From: Dactylis glomerata
Lineage: Eukaryota > Streptophyta > Magnoliopsida > Poales > Poaceae
DNA length: 64,000 nt
Reading direction: 5' to 3'
Assembly (NCBI GenBank): GCA_007115705.1
Contig: QXEO01000873.1
Coordinates: forward strand, 682,001-746,000
Under the pieces are notes generated by a model. The model saw only the letters and a list, made by a program, of their open reading frames with translations. It did no database searches and had not been told where the DNA came from. Positions 11,331-20,818 of the stretch are shown one piece after another (the stretch's first letter is position 1; each line of letters starts with the position of its first letter). Position numbers and translations under genes: made by a program.

Positions 11331-12042
11331 AGCCTTTTCCCCCGCACATCCTCCAAAGACGAACCCCCTCCTACCTCTCGGACCGCCGCGCTGGCACAAC
11401 CACCCCGCATTTGCCCGCCCTACACTGCATACCTTGAAAACCTACCTATCAGAGCCGCTTTAAGCTTCAGTCTCGTGCACAGTACCTCAGCCGCTTCTTC
11501 GATGTTCACCGTACCGGATCTGGATCATCCAGTCCCTCTTCCATAACACCTGACCGGCTGCTTCCCAGCTGTCGGCGTGTCCTACACCGGATCTAATTCA
11601 CCGGCGCTCTTGTCCACCGCGAGAGGCCATCATAGACCACCCCAGATCTCTTTCCTCGCTGCCAATAGCTACCCCAACGGCACCGGATCTGCTTCACCGA
11701 TGCTCGCGTACACCGGGCCTAATGATTAGACGAGTCCTTGACCTAGGTAACCATATATCTCTACGTGTTTTTATTTTGTTATCAGTATAGCAGGTTCAAG
11801 CTTGTTTCTAGTACTAGAATTGTAATCTTCTTTTTCTTTGGGTTCCTCTCCCTGTAATCCTGTGCCCTTTCCCATTTTAAAAAAGCTCGTTCCTAGTGAA
11901 CTGTATGTATGTATGTATTTTTGCTACATATATACACATTTTGAGTCACTAGGCATGTTCATTTTTGTTGTGCTACGTACTCCATGCTTGGCAAGTCTCT
12001 ATCTGCACTGTTTTGTAGTTCATGGTAATTTTAGGTCAATGA
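11331..12042. other. Unassigned sequence with CACCGGATCT repeats
   Basis: A GC-rich opening (11331-11720) repeats the words CCGGATCT and TTCACCG several times. It then passes through a splice-donor-like CTAGGTAACC near 11750 into AT-rich sequence. A 112-codon plus frame (11208-11546) straddles the tentative LTR edge and shows no recognisable domain. This could be the first exon or promoter of the non-coding array that follows, or TE debris. Confidence 0.3.
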
Positions 12043-12549
12043 GGGCCTGTTCGAACCATGGGTTTGGAAAACAGAGGAAAAAACTGTGCAGGAATAGAGT
12101 TGTGTGGAAACTCGAAACCTCTAGGAATCAAAACAAAGGAATGGGAAAGTGTAAAGTGCAAGCAACAGCGTTTGACGAGCAATGAAAAACATAGAAAACA
12201 GTACACGTAAGCAGCAACATCCATATTTTTTAACTCCAATTCACACAGATAGTGCCATGGTAGATCATTTATTAACATTATTTTATACGGGTACAAGGTG
12301 CATCAGTTACTTTTCCAAGCACAAATAACACGTAGATGGTAGCTCGCCTCGGGCAGTCCGCTAAAATAAGAGGTCTGATTGGATGTTGTAATTCCTGTGA
12401 AATCTTGTCAGAATTATAGGAAAATAAACCTTTGCAAAGAAATTGTGGCATGCGTTTCCTTTGCTCCGAACACATTCAAAGGAAAAAATTCCATTGGAAA
12501 TAAAACATCCAAAATTCCCTTGCAATTCCTCCATACCGAACGGAGCCTG
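12043..12549. mobile_element. Candidate MITE with imperfect terminal inverted repeats
   Basis: The left end reads GGCCTGTTCGAACCATGG and the right end, complemented, AGGCTCCGTTCGGTATGG. This is a diverged inverted repeat of the GGCCTGTTCGG type common in Tourist/PIF-Harbinger or hAT MITEs. No coding capacity. A clean target duplication was not found. Confidence 0.4.
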
Positions 12550-12754
12550 GACATAATGGTTTACATTCCCTACTCTACAAATTCACATGTGATACCAATA
12601 TGTTGTCTATCTTGTTCAATGTTAGCTACCAGTAAGAACTAATCATGTCGGTTTGCATTCCCTGCTCTTCGAACGGTAAGGTGCCATTATGTTTTACATA
12701 TCTGATTCGCCCTAATTTATACTAATATTTACTGCTTGCTATTATTTTTTGTCT

Positions 12755-15575
12755 GCTATCGTCTAGTACATGTTTAAACTCGTCAGGCTGCTTGAATAAC
12801 ATTTGTGTGTGCAATCTTATTCTTCAAAAGCTGCAAGAATAATTGTTTTCTCTTACTTTGCAAGGAGCTCACAATAGGAAAAAAAATCATAGAGTGAACA
12901 GCTGCTATGTCTTCCAAGCACATTTCCCTTTTTGCTATATTTTTCAATTTGTTATCATGTTGAATCCATGTGTTTATGAGTGGCCATATCATTATGCAGA
13001 GTATCTTAAATGATTCTACCAACAAGATGAGCTGCATTCAGACTCGACAAAGAGCATTGTATGTCCCCAATTTAATTATGATGTGCTTGGCTACATAAGG
13101 CACATGATAGTAGAATTGCTTTTTTTATAGGACACACTATATATTAAGATCATAAGTAACTTTGTGCCATTCCTCTGACTATTTCTTTAGGATATTCTTG
13201 TTTAAATTTCTCATTTTATTAAGCAGACAATTTGAATTATGCACAGTATGGTAGTTCACCATTGATTGTCTTTTTGTTTGCAATCTGGTTCTTGAAAAGT
13301 TGGCCGTACTAATTATTTTCTCTTATTTGCTTGTAGCTGACACCTGGAAAACTTGAAATCATGGAGTGTATCACTGGTAGTATATTTCAAGTACATTTCC
13401 CTTTTGTGTTGCTCTATATACTATCTGTTTATTATGTAGTGTGCTTACAAGTGGCCAAACATTATGCTGAGCATCTTAAATGAATGTCGACAAAGAGCTA
13501 TTGTAAGTCCCCAGGTTAATTCCAATGTGCTTGCTATATAAGGCAGTAAGGCATATGATAGTTGAATTGCTTGCTTTTTTGTGGCACTGTCTATCTTGGC
13601 TAATGATTAGAGCAATGGCATATATAATGATAGGACCCCACGTATAGTAAGATCATAAGTAACTTTGTGCCATTGCTTTGACTATATCTTTAGTATATCC
13701 ATGAGTAAATTTCTCATTTGATTATCTGGGTAATATGCATTATGCACAGTACACTGGTTAACAAGTGATTGTCATTTTGTTTGCAATCTGGTTCTTCAAA
13801 AGCTGGCCACACTAGTAATTTTCTCTTACTTTGCCTAGAGCTGACACTTGGAAAACATGAAATTGTTGGAAGCGCTGGTAGTATCTTTGAAGTAGATTTC
13901 CTTTTTGTTTTGCTCTATACACAATCTGTTTATCATGTTGCGTGCTTATGATTGGACAAACCATTATGCCGAGCATCTTAAATGAATGTCGACAAAGAGG
14001 TGAGTCCCCAGTTTAATTCTGATGTGCTTGGCTGTATAATGCACATTATAGTTGATTGGCTTGATTGTCTGTGGCATTGTCTTTGTTGGCCGATGATTAG
14101 AGCAATGACACCAAATATATTGAGATCATATGTAACTTTGTGCCATTCCTTTGACGATATCTTTGGTATATCCATGTAGAAATTTCTCATTTCATTATGT
14201 AGGTAATTTATATTATGCACAACAGGGTAGTTCACAACTAATTGCCTTTTTTGTGTCCAATCTGGTTCTTCAAAAGCTGGCCACACTAATTATTTCCTCA
14301 AACTTTGCTTAGATCTGACACCTGGAAAACTTGAAATCGTAAAGTAAAGCACTGGTAGTGTCTTTCAAGTACATTTCCCTTTTGTTTCACTATATATAAT
14401 CTGTTTATCATGTTTTGTGCTGATGGGTGGCCAAACCATTGTGTCGAGCATCTTTAATGAATGTATCACCAACAAGATGAGTTGCATTCAGACTCAAGAA
14501 ATAAGCTATTGTAAGTCCGCTGTTTAATTCTGATGTTCTTGGTGACAAGGCACATGATAGTTGAATTGCTTGATTGTCTGTGGCACTGTCTTTGATGGCC
14601 AATGATTAGAGCAAGGACATATTTTATGATAGGACCCCACATATAATAAGATCATAAGTAATTTTGTGCCATTCCTCTGACTATATCTTCAAAATATCCA
14701 TGTTGAGATTTCTCATTTTATTATGCAGCTAATTTGTATTGTGCAAAATATGGTAGTTCATTAGTGATTGTCTTTTTTTGCGATCTGGTTCTGCATGAGC
14801 TGCAACACTAGTTATTTTCTCTTACTTTGCTTGGAGCTGACACCTGGAAACCTTTAAATCGTAGAGTGTAGCACTTGTAGTACTCCCTCTATTCGGGATT
14901 ATAAGGCCTCTTAGCCAAGTTTCTAATACCAAGAAAGTTGATAACTCCTATCATTAATTAGTGCATGCACCAATAGTTTCACATGCATGAGAGAAGACAG
15001 AGAAAAAAGAGAACATGCATTGGGGAAGAGAGGCCAATAAATAAGATAGGCCTTATAATTTCAAACATTTTAGAAAAGCTCTCAGGCCTTATAATCCCAA
15101 ACAGAGGGAGTATCTTTCAAGTACATTTCCCTTTTGGTTTGCTCTATATATAATCTTTTTATTATGCTGTGTGCTTACGAGTGGCCATATTATTGTGCAG
15201 AGCATCTTAAATGAATATATCACCAACATGATGAGCTGCGCTCAACTCGACATTTGACAAAGAGCTATTGTAAGTCCCTAGTTTAATTCTAGTGTGCTTA
15301 TGAGTGGTTGTTGTTTGTGCTTACGACTTGTTGGAACGTTATGTAGAAGTAGAAGGGCCGTCTTTCCATGTACTGACGTCTTGAATGATTCACCTACGAG
15401 ATGAGCTGCAAGAATACAACACAAAATGCTACTACTATTGTAAGTCCCTTATTTTAGATTGATGTGCTTGGTTCAGTTACGTGTTAGTCCGAGGCATTAT
15501 CTGTGTTGGCCTAAGAGAATAGGCTCTATCTCTAGGATACCCATCATGAAACCTTCTAGAGTTTATTCGTGGAAC
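12755..15575. repeat. Tandem array of ~480-bp units, left block
   Basis: Several landmarks recur in fixed order: a TACATTTCCCTTTTG word, then GAGCATCTTAAATGA, then a GACAAAGAGCTATTGTAAGT splice-donor-like word, then TGTGCTTGGC, GGCACATGATAGTTGAATTGC and TTCTCATTTTATTATGCAG. The ATCTTAAATGA landmark falls near 13004, 13473, 13972, 14449 and 15202. That gives spacings of about 470-500 bp, and about 520 after subtracting the MITE at 14883-15110. No open frame of length exists. The array resumes after the Tekay-like element at 23638. Confidence 0.7.
14883..15110. mobile_element. Stowaway-like MITE
   Basis: Terminal inverted repeats CTCCCTCTATTCGGGATTAT and, complemented, CTCCCTCTGTTTGGGATTAT are flanked by TA on both sides (14881-14882, 15111-15112). 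This is the hallmark of Stowaway/Tc1-mariner MITEs. It lies inside one unit of the 480-bp array: removing it and one TA restores the GTAGTATCTTTCAAG word seen in sister units. Confidence 0.85.
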
Positions 15576-16198
15576 AAATTTGTAACATCCCAGATTTTCA
15601 TTATTGAATTTCTGTTGTGCATCATGTTATCATGCAAAACTTTTCAATTAATTTTTTTTTGCTTTGTTTTGATTTCAACCAAAGACCCCAATATTCTTTT
15701 CGAATTCCTCTTATAGCCAATAGGCTAAGTCCTCACAAAAATACTTTTGATTTTGGTTTTCAACAGAAAAATAGATTCCTAAATGCTTTATGGAGCTACA
15801 GGAATTTTTACAAATTTTTCCATATTTTATTTGGCTACTTTAGAGGCCTAAAACTAAAACAGGAAAAAAGAAAACAGAAAAAGAAAAGGGAATAGCAAAA
15901 AAAAAGGTTTCAGCCGCCGGACCGAACCGGCCGAATCCGGCCCAGCCGGCCAGCCGCCCGCGCCCGCACCGCCCCGTGCGGTGGATAGTAGGCGCCGCCG
16001 GCCCAAGCAAGCCAGCAGCCCAGCCCGCCCTGTTTTTCCTTTTCTTTTCTTTATTCCCCGATGACGGCTGGGACCCACATGTCATCACTGAGTTCAGTCC
16101 GTTCGTTCCAGGAGATCTGTACGCGTACGCGCCTCTCAGTACCGATCGGATCTAACCAAAAATGCCCGATTTTGTTGTCCCTTTTCCACGAAACTTCA

Positions 16199-16209
16199 CC
16201 TATAAATAG
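16199..16209 (+). promoter_or_regulatory. TATA-like element, 5' LTR of T
   Basis: CCTATAAATAG, repeated in the 3' LTR at 21438-21448. It would place transcription start near 16235. Confidence 0.5.
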
Positions 16210-17690
16210 TCCTAGACCTCCTCTATCTTTCCCCCACGAAACCTTAGCTTTTTGAGCCGCCAGGCTGCTCCAATCTCTCGCCGGAGCGCCGTCATTGGAG
16301 CTCGGTAAGAGCTCGAATTCGTCGCCCCCGGGCCCTTTTGTCCCTAACCTTTCCTCATGCTATACTGACCTTCCTCACCCGTTTTCCCCTTCTATAGATC
16401 ACCGGTTCGCCGGTAATTGCTCGTCGGAGTTCCACCGGAGTTGGAGAGCTCCATCCGCACGTCGCCATCGAACGGGGAAGGAGGAGAAGGTCCCGAGGAG
16501 ATCTTCGTGACCGCCGCGAGGAGCTGAACGTCGTCTTCTACTTCGCCGAGACGGGAGATCGCCGGAGCACCGCCGCCGTCGACGTCCGAGCTCCACCACC
16601 GTCGCCGGCCGACTTCCTCCGGTGAGCCTCCCAGATCAGATCTCAGTCGTCCATCTTGTTTTAGATCTAACGGCCACTAGGGCTGATCCGGGTGAAGGGG
16701 TACGGGCAAATCACGCGTCGCCACGTCGCTGGGAATATTCTCGGAATATTCCAACCGGGTTTGATTTTCGTTTTAAAACACAGATTTGATGTGAATCTTA
16801 GAAAATTCATAACTTGAGATCTACACGTCTAAATTGAGCAAACTTTGCGCCTTTGGATTGATAAAATTGTGTAGATTCTAGCTACAGTATCAAAAACAAG
16901 TATAGTAATGGTTTTAAATAGTGATTTGCTGCAAGCTATAATCTTGTGTTTTGATTATTAAAAATAGTTATAAAATTCTTTTTACAGTAAATCCTTTTGT
17001 TTTAGGACCCTATGACATCCCTAAGTACTGTAGCACGACCAAATAATTTTTGGGAACTTTTTATACCACTTTTATAGTTTTAGTTTGTATCTTTGCTCTA
17101 ATTGTGTGTTGTTGATGTTATAAGCTTTATAATAACTCTAAAATTTTGCTCATGGCATCATGCATATAGTAACAACCAGAGAACATGCTAAGTGTCCTTG
17201 AAGTGTTTAAAACTCATTTGCATGCATGTTTTCTTTGCATGATTGTTTGTGATGGTTATGTGCTTATAATGCTATATTTCATGTATAGACTGTGTTGAGT
17301 GCAACGAGTGCTTTTGCGACGAGTGCACGAACTCCTCTCCTTACCAAGGCAAGTTGCTTTACCATGTTAAGCCTGATCCTTAACATTAAATTGATACATG
17401 TTTGTGTAGAGAGAATGCTATGCTTTGTGAAGTTATAATATGATTGCCAGTAGACATTGTGTGCAGAGATGTAGGATTTAACATGCACCCATTCTGGGGT
17501 AGCATTGTGTAAAATGTTTGGAATAAATAGGTTTTCAATGCAATGTTGTGAAGCGGGAATAGATATCTACAATAGCTGCATCCAGTGAGTGGCCCTACAA
17601 GCTTGCGCGCATCAGGAGCAATCAAAGGACTTCCTCGTTACCCTTCAAAAAAAAGGACTTCCTTGTCGTGTTTAGTTTTGAGCAAAACCT

Positions 17691-17952
17691 CATGATCGTG
17701 TGTAATATCGATGCATGAGAGAAAAACCCATGTTCGTGAGTAACATCGTTCATGGGTAGGGTTTTGTCACATGGTGTGTAATATCCATGTGATAGGTGGG
17801 ATTTCGGTCACATGGTGTGTAATATCCATGTGTTAGATTGGGACTTTGGTCATATGGTTTGTAATATCCATATGGTAGGATTGGGCACGTGGTGTGTAAT
17901 ATCCATGTGTTAGAATTTTTTTATTGGACACTTGGTGTGTAATATCCTTGTG
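17691..17952 (+). repeat. Row of seven hairpins with a constant 10-nt loop
   Basis: Seven arm-loop-arm units share the loop TGTGTAATAT or close variants. Loops are at 17699-17708, 17737-17746, 17775-17784, 17816-17825, 17858-17867, 17893-17902 and 17936-17945. The flanking arms differ but stay self-complementary in most units: CACATGG/CCATGTG (units 3, 4), CATATGG/CCATATG (unit 5), CCCATG..CG/CG..CATGGG (unit 2), CATGATCG/CGATGCATG (unit 1). Unit 6 has a G-T pair and unit 7 two mismatches. The 3' LTR has the same row at 22933-23193. Confidence 0.75.
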
Positions 17953-18392
17953 CTCCCGAAGACCTTCTAAAGACATTTGACTTGACGTCTTCTAAAAAAA
18001 CTCGCATCCTTTCTTTTACCATAACTTAGCATGAATTTAGTAGCTTGCCAATACAATTCAAGTGTATTGACCCTCTGTGGCTGCAATGTATCATGTTGCA
18101 GGTGGCTACTATGAAGATTGAAGATTGCTGCGCTTTGGTCACGAGTCTTCGTCCAACACGTCTGCCTGTGGAGCTATGAAGAAAAGAAGACTTGTAGTTT
18201 ATTTTTCTTAGTCGTTTTCTAGAGTTGTAATAAGTTTGTGGCTTTATGCCCTATTGAGTTGTAAAAGACTATGTTATTTGTGGATCAAGTGTTGTAATAA
18301 AGACCTTTGTATTCTTGATATTTCATCTTGTAACTGCGTGTGCTAGCAGTCGATCCGGGACTAGCACAAATAAAGCACAGGTACGCTACAAA

Positions 18393-18404
18393 TGGTATCA
18401 AAGC
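18393..18404 (+). other. Primer binding site of element T
   Basis: TGGTATCAAAGC, two bases inside the 5' LTR end. It matches the initiator tRNA-Met type (TGGTATCAGAGC) with one change. Confidence 0.85.
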
Positions 18405-18603
18405 AAAGTGTTGCCCTTAGGTTCATGACCCTAGGATTGGACGAAAACACTTAGGAAAATTTAGGAGTCGTCTTGTTTCTCTTTGTTGCTAACACTTAGA
18501 AATAATTTGTTTTCTAAGTTAGAAAAATCTCTTTAAGTCTTTCAGCGCCTTTTTCTAAGTCCCCTTCTCCTTTAACTTACTAACTTAATGTTCCAACGTA
18601 AAT

Positions 18604-19405
18604 ATGTCAACCCTTCGCATCACCAAGCCCGGCAACTTCAAGAACTACAGCTTCGGAGAGCGCCTCATCGACATTGTCACTGCCCTGTCCCTGCCTACCC
18701 CGTTCATCAGAGGGAGCGAGATGACCAAGTTTCACAAGAAGGGCGTCTGGGTCATCCACATCACACAGCCAGGATGCGAGACGGAGCCGAAGACTGAAAA
18801 TATCAAGTTCAAGACCTTCCACACCAACAAGAAGATAGGCGCCCAACTCCTCATGCAAGAACTGATAGTACGCCTCTGTGGACGACACTTTTCCGAGCTT
18901 CAGAACCACTACTCCCACCTCTACGGCCGACGTAACGAGAAGGGCATGGCCATCATGCTACCTGACGATGAGGAAGATCCCATGCACATTCACCTCACCG
19001 AGTTAGAGTACCTCGTTAGTGATGCCGAGGTTGAGAGGTACAACGAGATGTTTAACAACAATGAGTTACGTGCCCAGCTTGCCGAGAGGGACAAGCAACA
19101 CCTGGAGCAGGATCAGAGGATCAAGGAGATGGAGGCAAAGTTCGAGACTCAAGAGAAGCAGTGGGAGAGCCAAAAGAAGATGATCCAAGCCAAGAACAAA
19201 GAAGTTAGAGAGCTGAAGCAAAAGTTAGAGTGCAACGACTAAGAGCTTGAAGCGGACCACGACTTGATCGAGAAGCTGTGCGCCGACAAGAGGGAGCTTC
19301 AAGAGAAGGTCGACACCCTAAAATGAAGAATTGCAAGACTACAAGAGACTACTCAAGGAAAATGGCTTCGATGTTGAGGAGGAGGAAGTCATCATGGAAG
19401 AGTAG
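18604..19405 (+). pseudogene. ORF1 upstream of gag in element T, coiled-coil protein (broken)
   Basis: The frame starts at ATG 18604 (MSTLRITKPGNFKNYSFGER) and is open for 212 codons to a TAA at 19240-19242. The N-terminal ~120 residues form an unrecognised globular-looking domain. From about residue 150 the sequence is Glu/Lys/Gln-rich with heptad-like spacing (ERDKQHLEQDQRIKEMEAKF), so probably a coiled coil. Past the stop the same style continues for about 26 codons, then shifts frame near 19321 and ends at TAG 19403-19405, so the ancestral protein was longer. An extra ORF before gag is not a standard Tekay feature. Function unknown; a structural or RNA-packaging role would be a guess. Confidence 0.55.
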
Positions 19406-19685
19406 CGTAGATAGACTATCCCACTTTACCTATGAGTTTGCGATTATGCCCGTGACCGCTTGTGGTATGGCATTAGACATTGTTTTCCCTTAGACTTAAA
19501 TGTTTGCGTACCTTCAAACTATTTGTGGGTTGCTTATTGCAAGTTTGGTTTAAAAGTTCTCCTATGCTTGTGTGTGTTTATGTATGTGTGTTCTTTTAAG
19601 GATTGTTTTTATGCATATGGGTAGAAAACTTTATTCCTTTAGACTCTATCTCTAAGTCTAACCTCACCTATTTCAAACCCAACAG

Positions 19686-20693
19686 ATGCCTCCTCGTCGC
19701 GCTCCTGAGGAACAGATGCAGCAGATGATGGAAGCCCAGGCTCAACTCATGCAAGTCATGACTCAGTTTTTGGCCAACGCCAACAGCAATAACAACAACA
19801 ACAACAACCCTCCACCACCGCCACCCCCTCAAGTCGACATGCTTGCAAGGTTCTTAAGGCTTCGCCCTGCCAAGTTTTCACGTGCTGCTGAACCACTAGA
19901 GGCCATGGATTGGCTCCGTTCAGTTAACAAAGACTTGGTTACTACTGGTTGCACTGATGCTGAAAAGGTCAGGTTTGCAGCTCATCTACTGGAAGGACCA
20001 GCAGCAAGTTGGTGGGACACTTACCAGATCACTCATCCTATTGAAGGAGTGACATGGAACTCGTTCCAGGAAGGATTTCGGGCTGCACACATTTCCTCTG
20101 GTGTGATGGGCCTGAAGAAGACGGAGTTCCGTGATCTTAGACAGAAGTACCGCAGCGTGTCTGAGTACATTGATGAGTTTACCAATCTGTCACGCTATGC
20201 ACCGGACGACATTGACACTGATGCAAAGAGGAAGGAGAAGTTCCTAGAAGGCCTCAACGATGAATTGTCAATCCCTCTGTCTGTTGCCTACACTCCTACC
20301 TTTCAGTCTCTGCTTGATCAAGCTATAACTCTAGAGAGCAGGATGAAGCAGTCTGAAAACAGGAAGAGGAAGCATAACCATGGGACTTCATACTATGGAC
20401 AATATCAGAATCCACATAAATCTTATGAAGGAAATGGAGGTTCTGAAAATTGGCACGGAGGGAGTGACCACCATAAGAATGGTGGAAATGGGCATCATCA
20501 CCGAAAGCGAAATGACCACCACCATAGTGGTCATCGGCACCAAGATCACCATGGCTTCAACAATAATGGTCATGGAGACAACAATAGTGAGAAGCCCAAG
20601 AAGGACCTTGATCAAGTCACATGCTTCAAGTGCCAGAACACTGGACACTATGCCTATGATTGCCCCGAGAAGAAGCCCCGAGACACCAAGTGA
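19686..20693 (+). CDS. Gag polyprotein of element T
   Basis: The 335-codon frame is uninterrupted from ATG 19686 to TGA 20691-20693. An Asn/Pro-rich N-terminus is followed by the retrotransposon gag capsid region (about residues 60-215), with WLRSVNKDLVTTGCTD and FAAHLLEGPAASWWDTY. Next come a basic His/Asn-rich linker and one zinc knuckle, CFKCQNTGHYAYDC (C313, C316, H321, C326). Gag would assemble virus-like particles in the cytoplasm and bind the element RNA. No pol frame follows, so mobility would need proteins from an autonomous partner. The intact gag contrasts with the broken ORF1 upstream. Confidence 0.88.
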   Translation: MPPRRAPEEQMQQMMEAQAQLMQVMTQFLANANSNNNNNNNPPPPPPPQVDMLARFLRLRPAKFSRAAEPLEAMDWLRSVNKDLVTTGCTDAEKVRFAAHLLEGPAASWWDTYQITHPIEGVTWNSFQEGFRAAHISSGVMGLKKTEFRDLRQKYRSVSEYIDEFTNLSRYAPDDIDTDAKRKEKFLEGLNDELSIPLSVAYTPTFQSLLDQAITLESRMKQSENRKRKHNHGTSYYGQYQNPHKSYEGNGGSENWHGGSDHHKNGGNGHHHRKRNDHHHSGHRHQDHHGFNNNGHGDNNSEKPKKDLDQVTCFKCQNTGHYAYDCPEKKPRDTK

Positions 20694-20699
20694 TCATTC

Positions 20700-20818
20700 T
20701 AGTTACAATTGGTATAAAAAAAAAATCTTTTAAGGGTGGTAGCACCCAATTGTATCCTGAACCTTTCTTTCTAGCCTCTCTGAATCTCGAGGACGAGATT
20801 CTTTTAAGGGTCGTAGTC
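20700..20818 (+). other. Interior end and polypurine region of element T
   Basis: After gag the interior holds two copies of the TTTTAAGGGT-GTAG word (near 20727 and 20803) around CTCGAGGACGAGATTC, then the 3' LTR. The AAGGG word next to the LTR is a weak polypurine tract. The duplicated word may mark the deletion that removed pol. Confidence 0.45.

Larger units (their letters stand above)
15581..18390 (+). repeat. 5' LTR of element T
   Basis: 2810 bp, TGTAACATCCC...GGTACGCTACA. It contains a TATA-like CCTATAAATAG at 16199-16209, a GC-rich zone (15910-16620) with a donor-like CCGGTGAGCC near 16620, and the hairpin row at 17691-17952. A TTGCAGGTGG acceptor-like site lies near 18100. The layout suggests a long R-U5 with a possible spliced leader (inference). 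Confidence 0.9.

Noticed and set aside
17691..17952. CRISPR-like array
   Set aside because: Regular repeats with spacers of similar size, but the spacers are themselves hairpin arms, the DNA is a plant LTR and no cas genes exist.
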